Below are positions 1 through 8,419 of a stretch of 64,000 nucleotides of DNA, in pieces. Under the pieces are notes generated by a model, which was given only the letters and a program-made list of their open reading frames with translations, had not been told where the DNA came from and did no database searches. The stretch comes from Lachnospiraceae bacterium UBA3401 (GTDB lineage: Bacteria; Bacillota; Clostridia; Lachnospirales; Lachnospiraceae), in contig DEPD01000093.1 in NCBI GenBank assembly GCA_002358575.1, positions 17,387 through 81,386 of the forward strand, given 5' to 3'. Position 1 is the stretch's first letter, and each line of letters opens with the position of its first letter. The translations under genes were made by a program, and so were the position numbers.

Positions 1-416
1 TGGCAGAAAATTTAGTAAAGAATCTAATTCGGGCGGATATTCCTGTAAAGAGTGCCAAGGTAGCAATTCTTGGCTTTACTTTCAAAGAAAATTGTCCAGA
101 TACGAGGAACACTAAGATTATTGATATCTATAATGAATTGAAAGAATATGGCATCACAGCGCAGGTGACAGATGACAATGCAGACGCGGATGAGGCAAAG
201 CGGCTTTATGGAATCGAATTTACGCCGATGGCAGAGATTCACGACTGTGATGCAGTGATTCTTGCCGTGGCACATGAGGCGTACAAATCGCTTGACATGG
301 CAGCGATAAATGCACTCTACGCGGAAAATGGCAAGGCAAAAGTGCTGACGGACTTAAAGGGAATCTTGGATAAAAAGGCGTATATTGACGCAGGATATAT
401 CTATTGGAGGTTATAA
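1..416 (+). CDS. UDP-HexNAc 6-dehydrogenase (WbpO/TviB-like), 3' end only
   Basis: Partial gene; its 5' part lies before the window, and the frame can be read from base 3 to the TAA at 414-416 (137 codons). The segment GFTFKENCPDTRN at about residues 24-36 is the hallmark of the C-terminal domain of nucleotide-sugar dehydrogenases of the WbpO/WbpA/TviB type, which oxidise C6 of UDP-GalNAc or UDP-GlcNAc to the uronic acid with NAD+. The following Rossmann-like part (DAVILAVAHEAYK) and the late TDLKGILDK match the family C-terminus. The catalytic Cys and the NAD-binding domain are not in the window. The next gene but one is a WbpP/TviC-like 4-epimerase, which favours a UDP-GalNAcA route over UDP-GlcNAcA, but substrate cannot be fixed from this fragment. 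Cytoplasmic enzyme. Confidence 0.88.
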   Translation, partial: AENLVKNLIRADIPVKSAKVAILGFTFKENCPDTRNTKIIDIYNELKEYGITAQVTDDNADADEAKRLYGIEFTPMAEIHDCDAVILAVAHEAYKSLDMAAINALYAENGKAKVLTDLKGILDKKAYIDAGYIYWRL

Positions 417-427
417 AAAGCAGAGGA

Positions 428-1834
428 ATGAGAAAGAAGAAAACAGATTTTATTCCTGCTGGTATTTTTATCCTGTTTTTTGGCTTTCTGTTTCTGACAG
501 GAGAGCCAACTTATGCCGGGGATACATTTCAGCATGAAAATCAGATGATTATGCGGGAGCCTGGATATGCGCTGCTGATTCAGTTGCTAAGATTCTTGTC
601 ACCTCAAAAACATTACTGGTTACTGATTGCAGTACAGAATTTGCTGGCGGTTGTGGCAGACACTGTGGTGATTGCTTTTATGCGCCGCCATTTTTCGCTG
701 CGGCTTCCAGAAACAATGCTCTTTACAGCAATTTTGCTGATACCACATCTGATGACTCCAATTCTTTCTAGCGCACATCTTGTGCTGACCAACGCCTTGA
801 TGACGGAAGGGATTTTGTTTTCATTGTATCCGCTAGGATTTATTAGCCTCTTAAAAATGATAGAGTCCGGTAAAGCGATAGGCCGCGAAAGTGTTTGTAC
901 TATTGGAGGGTTTTTCCTTCTGTCAATGATTCGCGGACAGATGATGGCATTATTTGTTGTCTGGTTTCTTGTGGCCTATATTTTGGTGGTGAAAAATGGG
1001 ATTCGGGAGACAAATCAGACAGCGGATAAAAGAAATACTTTTGTACTGGCAGAGAATATTGCGCGACAGGGGTTAATTGGTATTTGCGCAGTATTTGTCA
1101 TTGCATTTGCGGCGCGCAGCATCTTGATTCGCGGGTATAATTATTTGGAGCAGGGATTGTTTGTAGGAACTGCATCTGGAAAGGCAATGGCTTTTGCCAA
1201 TGTGCTGTATGTAACGGACCGCGAAGATGGCGAAGCGATTGAAGACGAAGCGTTAAGAGCACTTTTCTATGAGATTTATGACAGTGCAGATGCAGACAAA
1301 ATGAATTATAAATATGCGCCGTCTGGCTTGTTAAACAGGGCGGCACATCATGAGCAGTGCCATGATGAACTGAACTTCACATACTTTGCAGAGCCGACAA
1401 AACAGTTTTTAACACGGACACAAGGACTTTATGTTGACCGCTTTCAGGAGTTGATGGTCGCGGTTGACCAGATAGCAGAAAGGTTAAGCGCAGCACTGAT
1501 GCCGCGGGTCTTCTTGCGCTATCTGCGCAATTATATCAGTGTGATTGCTCTGGGATTTGTGAGAACAGTTTCCTATGAGAGCCCTTTGTTGGTCTGGTAT
1601 GCTGTCTTTATCTATCTGGCGGCTGTGGTGCTGACAATAAAGCTTTTTAAAAGGGGCAGAGGAAGTCAGGCAGCGCCCTTTATGGCAGTTGTTCTGCTTA
1701 CAATTATGGGAAATGTATGTGCGACAGCATTAATGGTACAATGTATTTCACGATATATGATTTATAATTTACCGTTATTTTATATGGCTGGATTTTTGGA
1801 GCTGCGAGAGCTGGCAAGAGTCAAACGAGAATGA
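428..1834 (+). CDS. Polytopic membrane protein, possible GT-C type glycosyltransferase
   Basis: Predicted integral membrane protein of 468 aa from the ATG at 428; a TTG at 404 inside the preceding gene would add eight residues. The GGAGG at 406-410 is 17 bases from the ATG, so the start is uncertain. Several hydrophobic segments follow a basic N-terminus. Just after the first one comes an acidic, His-containing stretch (AGDTFQHENQ) and then REPGY. A soluble loop lies in the middle (about 240-340), and membrane segments return at the end. It is clearly a paralogue of the protein at 6814-8244, which has nearly the same length, the same REPGY motif and the same loop placement. I do not know the family by name. 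Size, topology and the early acidic motif resemble GT-C enzymes that use polyprenyl-phosphate sugars; the function is inferred. Confidence 0.75.
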   Translation: MRKKKTDFIPAGIFILFFGFLFLTGEPTYAGDTFQHENQMIMREPGYALLIQLLRFLSPQKHYWLLIAVQNLLAVVADTVVIAFMRRHFSLRLPETMLFTAILLIPHLMTPILSSAHLVLTNALMTEGILFSLYPLGFISLLKMIESGKAIGRESVCTIGGFFLLSMIRGQMMALFVVWFLVAYILVVKNGIRETNQTADKRNTFVLAENIARQGLIGICAVFVIAFAARSILIRGYNYLEQGLFVGTASGKAMAFANVLYVTDREDGEAIEDEALRALFYEIYDSADADKMNYKYAPSGLLNRAAHHEQCHDELNFTYFAEPTKQFLTRTQGLYVDRFQELMVAVDQIAERLSAALMPRVFLRYLRNYISVIALGFVRTVSYESPLLVWYAVFIYLAAVVLTIKLFKRGRGSQAAPFMAVVLLTIMGNVCATALMVQCISRYMIYNLPLFYMAGFLELRELARVKRE

Positions 1835-1854
1835 GAGGAGAATAAAAGTTCGAT

Positions 1855-2829
1855 ATGGGATATTTGGATCTAAAATTTGACAAAGAAAGCACTTTCCTTG
1901 TGACAGGCGGAGCGGGATTTATTGGTTCTAATTTGTGCGAGGCGTTGACAGATATGGGATATCAGGTACGGTCTTTAGATGACCTTTCCACCGGAAGAGA
2001 AGAGAATGTACAGATGTTTTTAGATCGGTCAAACTATACATTCATAAAAGGAGATATCAAAAATCTGGACACTTGTATGGAAGCTTGTAAAGGTGTGGAT
2101 TATGTTCTGCATCAAGCAGCGTGGGGATCTGTTCCAAGAAGTATTGAAATGCCTATTTTTTATGAGCAGAATAATATTTTAGGTACACTCAATATGATGG
2201 AAGCAGCAAGGCAAAATAAAGTAAAGAAATTTGTTTATGCCTCTAGTTCCTCTGTGTATGGAGACCACCCGGTACTGCCCAAAAAAGAGGGGCAGGAAGG
2301 CAATCTGCTCTCGCCCTATGCACTTACAAAGCGCACAGGAGAAGAGTATGGCAAGCTCTATAAAAAGCTCTATCAGTTGGATACTTACGGGCTTCGCTAT
2401 TTTAATGTATTTGGCCGCAGACAAGACCCAAATGGCGCTTATGCAGCCGTAATTCCCAAATTTATCAAACAGCTCATGGATGGCGAAGTGCCCACAATCA
2501 ATGGAGATGGGAAGCAGTCGCGGGATTTTACCTATATTGACAATGTGATTGAGGCAAATCTAAAGGCATGTCTGGCCTCAAGTGATGTAGCAGGAGAGGC
2601 ATTTAATATTGCTTACGGTGGACGGGAATATCTCATTGATATTTATTATGATCTGTGCAGGGCACTTGGAAAAGAAGTGGAGCCAAAGTTTGGGCCAGAC
2701 CGTGCGGGGGATATTAAACACTCAAATGCTGATATTTCCAAGGCAAGGAAACTGTTGGGATATGCGCCAGAGTTTGATTTTGAGCGTGGAATTGCGCTTG
2801 CAATTGACTGGTACAGGGAAAATCTATGA
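1855..2829 (+). CDS. UDP-GlcNAc 4-epimerase, WbpP/TviC-like SDR
   Basis: Extended short-chain dehydrogenase/reductase of 324 aa, full length for the family. The NAD-binding motif TGGAGFIGSN is at about residues 18-27. The catalytic Ser is in the YASSSSVYG segment and the YxxxK pair in SPYALTKR (about 154-161). GLRYFNVFGRRQDPNGAYAA and the RDFTYIDN segment are typical of the WbpP/TviC subgroup, which interconverts UDP-GlcNAc and UDP-GalNAc (and the matching uronates) using bound NAD+. A purine-rich site (AGAGGAGAAT) precedes the ATG. The stop overlaps the next gene by four bases (ATGA), so the two are translationally coupled. Together with the dehydrogenase at the left edge it forms a two-step route to a HexNAc uronic acid. 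Annotation as plain galE is possible, but the N-acetyl-accepting subgroup fits better. Confidence 0.87.
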   Translation: MGYLDLKFDKESTFLVTGGAGFIGSNLCEALTDMGYQVRSLDDLSTGREENVQMFLDRSNYTFIKGDIKNLDTCMEACKGVDYVLHQAAWGSVPRSIEMPIFYEQNNILGTLNMMEAARQNKVKKFVYASSSSVYGDHPVLPKKEGQEGNLLSPYALTKRTGEEYGKLYKKLYQLDTYGLRYFNVFGRRQDPNGAYAAVIPKFIKQLMDGEVPTINGDGKQSRDFTYIDNVIEANLKACLASSDVAGEAFNIAYGGREYLIDIYYDLCRALGKEVEPKFGPDRAGDIKHSNADISKARKLLGYAPEFDFERGIALAIDWYRENL

Positions 2830-3608
2830 GAATCAGCATAAGGATGGATGATATCACACCTGATATGGATTGGGCAAAGTTTCTTAGATTTAAGGAACTT
2901 TGCGATCTGTATCAGGTTAAACCGCTTATAGGGGTGGTGCCAGACAATCAGGATGCAAACCTTCATATTGCGTCTTCCGAATCAGATGTAGCAAGATCGT
3001 TTTGGAAATATATTAAGGGTTTGGAAAATGAGGGCTGGTGTATTGCACAGCATGGAGTAACACATGTGTATACTACAAAAAAGATGGGGTGTTTTCCGCT
3101 CAATAGGCTCTCAGAGCTTGCAGGAACAGGATATGAAAGTCAATTTGCAGCGCTAAAGCGCGGTAGAGATATCCTTCTGGCACATGGGATTGAAACAGAG
3201 ATATTTATGGCACCTGCACATTCGTTCGATATAAATACAATCAAAGCTTTGCAGAAGCTTGGATTTTCCAAAATGACGGACGGTTTTGGCAATAGACCCT
3301 ATCTATGGCGGAGTATGACATTCTATCCAATCTCATACAGACAGAGCAGTTGCCTGAAAAAGAACGGTGGTTACACTACGTTTGTTGTTCATTCTAACAC
3401 TATGAATGACAAGGATTTTGCACACTACGAAAAACTTTTTGCAGAGTACAAGGACCGACTGATTTCCTATGCGGAATTGACGACAGTTGGAGCAAAGAGG
3501 CGCGGAGTGTTTGGGAAGGCAGCAGAGTATGCAATGGCGCTAACAAAATATATACTGATAAGCGGCAAAAGAATCTTCAAGGACATAAGGAAGTTAAACA
3601 GTTCCTAG
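2826..3608 (+). CDS. DUF2334 / NodB-like polysaccharide deacetylase family protein
   Basis: Protein of 260 aa starting inside the stop of the epimerase gene (ATGA overlap). It shows the metal-site pattern of NodB-fold carbohydrate esterases: an Asp pair at residues 8-9 (RMDDITPD) and H-x3-H in QHGVTH at residues 76 and 80. A third conserved block, APAHSFD, follows. These are the hallmarks of the DUF2334 branch of the polysaccharide deacetylase superfamily, which usually removes N- or O-acyl groups with a divalent metal. No signal peptide is visible, and the start at MRIS leads straight into the first catalytic strand, so it should act in the cytoplasm, probably on a lipid-linked or nucleotide-linked sugar. 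Substrate unknown. The C-terminal 30 residues are basic and amphipathic and might touch the membrane. Confidence 0.8.
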   Translation: MRISIRMDDITPDMDWAKFLRFKELCDLYQVKPLIGVVPDNQDANLHIASSESDVARSFWKYIKGLENEGWCIAQHGVTHVYTTKKMGCFPLNRLSELAGTGYESQFAALKRGRDILLAHGIETEIFMAPAHSFDINTIKALQKLGFSKMTDGFGNRPYLWRSMTFYPISYRQSSCLKKNGGYTTFVVHSNTMNDKDFAHYEKLFAEYKDRLISYAELTTVGAKRRGVFGKAAEYAMALTKYILISGKRIFKDIRKLNSS

Positions 3609-3641
3609 GATTCTGAGAAGATAAAATTAGAGGGAAAAATT

Positions 3642-4781
3642 ATGACAGATCCGGTAAGAGTATTAAATGTTTTAGGAACAACAAATCTTGGCGGTGCGGA
3701 GAGCAGGGTCATGGAGCTGTACCGAGCGATAAACAAAAGGAAGGTGCAGTTTGACTTTCTTGTGCACACGGACAAAGAAGGGCAGTATGATGCAGAAATA
3801 CATCAACTTGGAGGCATGATTTATCATGTCCCGCGCTTTCGAGTAATCAATATCTTGTCCTATCGCAAGACACTGCACAGATTTTTTCAGGAGCATAAAG
3901 AGTTTGTGGCTGTGCAGGGACATATGACAAGCACTGCTGCAATCTATCTTCCAATCGCTAAAAGGGCAGGAATTTCTATGACTATCGCACATGCGCGGAG
4001 CGCTGGCGTGGACCGCGGGTTAAAAGGGGTTGCGACTAAAATGCTGCGCAGTTCGCTAAAATACAAGGCAGATTATTGTTTTACCTGCTCTGCGGAGGCG
4101 GCGGAGGCGGTTTATGGCAGGAACTGGATCGAGGCAGGCAAAGTGTGGACAATTCCAAATGCAATTGATGTACAGCGCTTTGTCTTTCAGGAAACAGTGC
4201 GGCAACAGGTGCGTAAAGAGTTGGGATTTGAACATGAATTTGTTATAGGACATGTTGGCAGATTTGGCTTTATGAAAAATCATAGTTATCTGATTGATAT
4301 TTTTGCACAGCTATGCAAAATACGTGATGATGCGGCGCTGGTGCTGATTGGAGAGGGCGAGTTAAAACAGGAGATTCAGGAGAAGGTCAATCGACTTGGG
4401 TTAGCTAACAGAGTTCGCTTTTTAGGCAATCGTTTTGATGTGGAACGGTATTATCAAGCTTTTGACTATTTTGTCTTTCCGTCACTGTTTGAGGGGTTAC
4501 CAGGCAGTGTGGCGGAGGCGCAGGCTTCTGGACTGCGGTGTCTGGTGTCGGACAAGGTTACAAAAGAGGCTGCGCTGACAGATTTAGTTACTTATAAGAG
4601 TATTGAGGAGCCTGCTGCAAGCTGGGCGAGCGAGGTTATGAGGAACAGCAAAAAAGCGTTGGTGCGTGAGGATATGCGCGCTGTGATTGCCGCAAAGGAT
4701 TTTGATGTGCAAAAGCTTGCGGCGAAAATGGAAGCTTTTTATATGAGCGGCAAAAATCCGCCGGGGTCTGTGACTCGGTAA
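3642..4781 (+). CDS. GT4 family glycosyltransferase (EpsF-like)
   Basis: GT-B glycosyltransferase of 379 aa. The N-terminal LGTTNLGGAESRVMEL is the donor-side glycine loop typical of EpsF-like exopolysaccharide transferases. The C-terminal half has GHVGRFGFMKNHSYLIDIF and the retaining GT4 signature FPSLFEGLPGSVAEAQASG, in which the E-x7-E pair (the first E in FEG, the second in AEA) contacts the donor. No membrane segment is seen, so it would work at the inner face of the membrane on an undecaprenol-linked acceptor. A good AGAGGGAAAAATT site precedes the ATG. It follows the deacetylase by 33 bases and precedes the GNAT-like gene by 26, clearly in the same operon. Sugar specificity cannot be read from sequence. 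Confidence 0.9.
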   Translation: MTDPVRVLNVLGTTNLGGAESRVMELYRAINKRKVQFDFLVHTDKEGQYDAEIHQLGGMIYHVPRFRVINILSYRKTLHRFFQEHKEFVAVQGHMTSTAAIYLPIAKRAGISMTIAHARSAGVDRGLKGVATKMLRSSLKYKADYCFTCSAEAAEAVYGRNWIEAGKVWTIPNAIDVQRFVFQETVRQQVRKELGFEHEFVIGHVGRFGFMKNHSYLIDIFAQLCKIRDDAALVLIGEGELKQEIQEKVNRLGLANRVRFLGNRFDVERYYQAFDYFVFPSLFEGLPGSVAEAQASGLRCLVSDKVTKEAALTDLVTYKSIEEPAASWASEVMRNSKKALVREDMRAVIAAKDFDVQKLAAKMEAFYMSGKNPPGSVTR

Positions 4782-4807
4782 ATTATGATAGAAAGGGAAA
4801 AGACCAC

Positions 4808-5593
4808 ATGATAGATACTTCATATCGGAAAAAATTTTTAACAGTGAATCAGATTTGGTATCCGAATGCGCTGAGTATCTCAGAGCTTTTACAGCAGAAG
4901 CGAACCGCGGATATTTTGTTTGTTCATGGGGTGCCTGTTGAGGAGACAAAAGGCAGGTTTCGAGGCTGGCAGGAATACCATACTTGTATGAGTGATTTAA
5001 CCTTGCCAGAAGAGAAATTATTTGCTCAAATCAATAAAAATGTGCGGTATGAATGCAGAAGAAGTGAGCGGGATGGTATTGAAATTCGTTTTTACAAAAA
5101 GGCTGAGATTAAGACAGACAGAAAAATTCTGGACATTTTTGCAGAGATGTATGAGAAGATGTATCAGTCAAAGGGAATTGAGACGAAATTTAATCTGACA
5201 GCCATTGAAAAATATTTGGAAACGGATAGTATTTGTTTTTCCGCAGTATGGCGGCAAGATGAACCGATTGTGTTTCATTCTTATATTTATGATGTGCATG
5301 ACGCAAGACTTTTGCACTCTGCTTCGTGTTTTCGCGAGGAGAGCGCGGACCAGAATCTAATAGGGCGCGCAAACAAAAAGCTTCAATGGGAGGATATGAA
5401 GTACTTTAAGGAGCAAGGTGTGCTTCGCTATGACTGGGGTGGTATCTCAGACTTTGACAATCCCAATGGTATCGACGAATTTAAATTGAAGTTTGGCGGG
5501 GATAAAATTACGTATTACAATGTTTTTGCGGGGAATACACTGCTGGGAAAGCTTGCAGTTACAGCAATGAAAAAGATGAAAAGAGTGAACTGA
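4808..5593 (+). CDS. FemAB/GNAT-like acyl- or aminoacyltransferase
   Basis: Protein of 261 aa with the look of one GNAT fold of the FemAB / BioF2-like type. It has a central KNVRYECRRSERDGIEIRFY block, then IFAEMYEKMYQSKGI, a strand-rich core (VFHSYIYDVHDARLLHSAS) and GRANKKLQWEDMKYFKEQG followed by YDWGG. This last pattern (lysine-rich helix, then strand with Y-D-W-G-G) is the acetyl- or aminoacyl-transfer half seen in peptidoglycan-bridge and capsule acyltransferases. FemX enzymes carry two such domains and are longer (about 330-420 aa), so this is a single-domain form. Its place between glycosyltransferases suggests it adds an acyl or amino acid group to an amino sugar of the glycan. No signal or membrane segment. 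Substrate unknown. Confidence 0.7.
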   Translation: MIDTSYRKKFLTVNQIWYPNALSISELLQQKRTADILFVHGVPVEETKGRFRGWQEYHTCMSDLTLPEEKLFAQINKNVRYECRRSERDGIEIRFYKKAEIKTDRKILDIFAEMYEKMYQSKGIETKFNLTAIEKYLETDSICFSAVWRQDEPIVFHSYIYDVHDARLLHSASCFREESADQNLIGRANKKLQWEDMKYFKEQGVLRYDWGGISDFDNPNGIDEFKLKFGGDKITYYNVFAGNTLLGKLAVTAMKKMKRVN

Positions 5594-5594
5594 T

Positions 5595-6779
5595 TTGGAA
5601 AATAAGAAAAAGCGTATTATGCTGATTGTGCCCATGCTTGACCAAGGGGGATTAGAACGCGTGTGCGCAACTACTGCACAACTTTTAAAAAAAGAATATG
5701 CTGTTTATTTGGTGGTATTTAATACGACAGGCATGATTTATGATGTGTCGGGAGTGGATATGATAGATTTAAAGCTTGGAGCAGTTGAGGGCAAGTTGGG
5801 AAAAGCAGTCAATGTCATGCGCAGAGTAAAGCGTGTAAGACAGCTTAAAAAAAGATTTGACATTCAATTGAGCTACAGTTTTGGGCCAACCGCAAATCTT
5901 GTGAATGTACTGTCTAAGCAAAAAGATTTTACTTGGGCGGGCATTCGGGGATATGGCGCATTAAGTAACAAAGTTGCCATGAAACTGGTCTGTCGGCTTG
6001 CGGACAGAGTGATAAGCTGCACACGAATAATGGAACAACAAATTGGTAGACAATTTCAGCCAAAACGATCCGCAGCAGTCTACAATCCCTGTGATATTGA
6101 ACGGATTCGAGAACAGTCAAGAGAGCGGACACCAGAGGCGTTTGATTCCTTTTTTGCGCAGAGCGGGAAATTGATTGTCTCTATGGGCAGGGAACATGAT
6201 GTCAAAGGGTTCTGGCATTTAATAAAGGCGGTATCTCTAGTAAGAAAGCATTTGCCTAAGACACGGCTGATGATTATAGGGGCGGGAGATTACAATGCCT
6301 ATAAAGCACTTGCCAGACAGCTTGATATGCAGGAGGCAGTTTTGTTTACGGGAGTGCAGTCAAATCCTTTTTCTTTCTTAAGAAAGGCGGATGTCTATGC
6401 ATTGACATCAGAAAGCGAAGGGTTTCCCAATGCGTTAATAGAGGCAATGGCGGTTGGAATCCCATGCATAAGCGTAAATTGCCTTACAGGTCCGGCAGAA
6501 ATTTTGCACGAACAGTATGAACAGTGTAGGGATGACAGCCAGATATTTCATGCGAACTATGGGATTCTCACAGGTATTTTTCATGGAGAAAAAGATATGG
6601 ATGCACAGCGGTTTACCGAGGAGGAGAGACGCTTTGCAGCGGAGTTAGAGGCATTGTTAAAAGACGAACAGTTGTATCAGACATATCAGGAAGCAGCTTT
6701 AAAGCGTGCGGAGGCATTTGGAATGGATCGATATCTGTGCAGAATCCGGGAATTGATTGAGACAGATTTAGCGAATTAG
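5595..6779 (+). CDS. GT4 family glycosyltransferase
   Basis: GT-B enzyme of 394 aa, starting at TTG 5595 one base after the previous stop; the first in-frame ATG (5619) would remove part of the first strand, so TTG is preferred. MLIVPMLDQGGLERVCATTA is the N-terminal donor/acceptor loop (QGGLERV) of this family. The C-terminal half has SMGREHDVKGFWHLIKA, GAGDYNAYKAL and the GT4 E-x7-E block SESEGFPNALIEAMAVGIP. Overall it resembles transferases related to PglA/PglJ-type HexNAc transferases, but donor and acceptor cannot be assigned. Cytoplasmic, in operon with both neighbours. Confidence 0.9.
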   Translation: MENKKKRIMLIVPMLDQGGLERVCATTAQLLKKEYAVYLVVFNTTGMIYDVSGVDMIDLKLGAVEGKLGKAVNVMRRVKRVRQLKKRFDIQLSYSFGPTANLVNVLSKQKDFTWAGIRGYGALSNKVAMKLVCRLADRVISCTRIMEQQIGRQFQPKRSAAVYNPCDIERIREQSRERTPEAFDSFFAQSGKLIVSMGREHDVKGFWHLIKAVSLVRKHLPKTRLMIIGAGDYNAYKALARQLDMQEAVLFTGVQSNPFSFLRKADVYALTSESEGFPNALIEAMAVGIPCISVNCLTGPAEILHEQYEQCRDDSQIFHANYGILTGIFHGEKDMDAQRFTEEERRFAAELEALLKDEQLYQTYQEAALKRAEAFGMDRYLCRIRELIETDLAN

Positions 6780-6813
6780 GGAACATAGGAATAGACATGC
6801 GGGAGGAAAGAGG

Positions 6814-8244
6814 TTGAAGAAAGTGCAAAAAAGGCGAGAACAGACAACTGTTGTAATTCTGTTTCTAATCAGTTTGGCATTTTATCTTTTCTGGTATCTG
6901 TTTGACGGTATTATTATAACAGAAGATGCGCCGTCTTATATTCAGATGCAGAGTGACAGAGAACCAGGATATTGCTTGTACTTATGGCTGTTTCGTGTAA
7001 CTTTTGGCGCAGAAGTTGGTCTTCATGTAGCTGTGATTGGTCAGTGTGTCATTGCGGCAGTAGCGGCGTGTGCCATAACAAGCGTGCTTGGGCGATGGTT
7101 CTCACTCAATTGGTTTGGCAGTGCAGGAATTCTTTTAATACAGTATGGGATTACGCTGTTAAACCGGTTTGTAGCGCAGCGAAGATGCAGTTATTTCAAC
7201 AGTATTGAGACGGAAGGGCTTGCATACTCGCTCTGGGTTTTCTATTTTTTGTGTATTCTTGGCATCTGGTTTCAAAGGGACAAAAAAAGTCTGGCAGGAG
7301 CGATTGCTTGGTCGATAGTATTGATTAGTATCCGAAAACAAATGCTTATTACACTGGTGATACTCTTTCTGGTGGTTTTGGTTACTTATTTTAGGAAAGA
7401 AGGCTGGAAAAAAGCTGTTGTCTCAGTACTGTTAACCTGCGTGATTGTGCTTGTAGGAACAAGATTGATTGACTGTGGTTACAATTGGATGGTGCGGGGA
7501 GAATTTGCGCCGCATACGGGGGATTCTAGCTTTATTCTTGGAACAGAATTATACCTTGCGGACAAAGAAATGGCACAGCAGATTCAAGATGCAGATAACA
7601 GAGCGCTTTTTCTGGAAATTATGCGGCGTGCCGAGGAGAAAGAATACAACATTGCCTATGCGGGCAAGGGGTGGCAGGCTATTGAGGACCATTACAGCAG
7701 CGCGTATGACCGCATTAAATTTGATATTGTGATGACTGTGATTAGAGAACAACAGGAGGCTCGGGGCGTTGCTGAGGCTGATCGGGAGGCAGACTATAAC
7801 CGGATTGCAGGGAGCATGATGCGGGACCTTCTAATGCCATCTATACCACAGTTGATCAAACTTTTTGCCTGCAATGTGATTCATGGACTGATCACAACAG
7901 TGTTAAAGGTGCACCGTCTGTTAAACTGGGCAGCATTGTTTTTGTATTTGCTTTATGGCATAACAATTTTTTTATGCGCAGACCTGTGCAGAGGAAATAA
8001 ATCTCCCCACTCGATTTCTGCAGTCTTCGCACATAAATATAACAGAGCAGAAAACAACTTTACAATGGCGAGAGAATTTGCATGGATTGTGCTGCTGGCA
8101 ATTGTGGTTAATGTCTGCTTTACATCATTGACGATCTACTGCCAAATGCGCTATATGCTATATAATACAGGATTGTTTTATCAGGCATGGTGGATTATGC
8201 TTCTACAGATTTATACTCACAGTAAGGAACTGTTCAAAAATTAA
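6814..8244 (+). CDS. Polytopic membrane protein, paralogue of the gene at 428
   Basis: Integral membrane protein of 476 aa starting at TTG 6814 behind a strong GGGAGGAAAGAGG site. The N-terminus is basic (MKKVQKRREQ), then a first hydrophobic segment (about 11-28), then TEDAPSYIQMQSDREPGY at about 36-53: an early acidic motif in the first outside loop, followed by REPGY exactly as in the paralogue at 428-1834. A mid-protein polar region (about 225-340) separates two groups of hydrophobic segments, and the end is hydrophobic with CQMRYMLYNTGLFYQAWW. I do not recognise a named family. The topology and early Asp/Glu motif fit GT-C glycosyltransferases acting outside the membrane, as an inference. 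It closes the first run of genes; 175 bases without a recognised gene follow, holding a weak 5-bp hairpin. Confidence 0.75.
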   Translation: MKKVQKRREQTTVVILFLISLAFYLFWYLFDGIIITEDAPSYIQMQSDREPGYCLYLWLFRVTFGAEVGLHVAVIGQCVIAAVAACAITSVLGRWFSLNWFGSAGILLIQYGITLLNRFVAQRRCSYFNSIETEGLAYSLWVFYFLCILGIWFQRDKKSLAGAIAWSIVLISIRKQMLITLVILFLVVLVTYFRKEGWKKAVVSVLLTCVIVLVGTRLIDCGYNWMVRGEFAPHTGDSSFILGTELYLADKEMAQQIQDADNRALFLEIMRRAEEKEYNIAYAGKGWQAIEDHYSSAYDRIKFDIVMTVIREQQEARGVAEADREADYNRIAGSMMRDLLMPSIPQLIKLFACNVIHGLITTVLKVHRLLNWAALFLYLLYGITIFLCADLCRGNKSPHSISAVFAHKYNRAENNFTMAREFAWIVLLAIVVNVCFTSLTIYCQMRYMLYNTGLFYQAWWIMLLQIYTHSKELFKN

Positions 8245-8419
8245 ATTTGCCGTGAGTATCGCACCAGCCGCGAAGCGGCATATTTCCTATCTGAAAAATT
8301 ATCATATAAGATTTTTTAGATTGCGGCTGTATGCATCATTTTATACTGAGCAGTCAGTCCTTTTAATTGTCAGTATATTATCAGTACAGCGACTGGAAAG
8401 ATAGCAAAGGTTGAGAGAT

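Noticed and set aside
8267..8279. GCCGC-GAA-GCGGC hairpin as a terminator after 8244
   Set aside because: Only five base pairs and no T run follow; the downstream GT4 gene probably still belongs to the same unit.
8330..8400. Promoter before the GT4 gene at 8420
   Set aside because: TATACT and TATATT boxes exist, but no -35 box lies at 16-18 bases; too weak to call.
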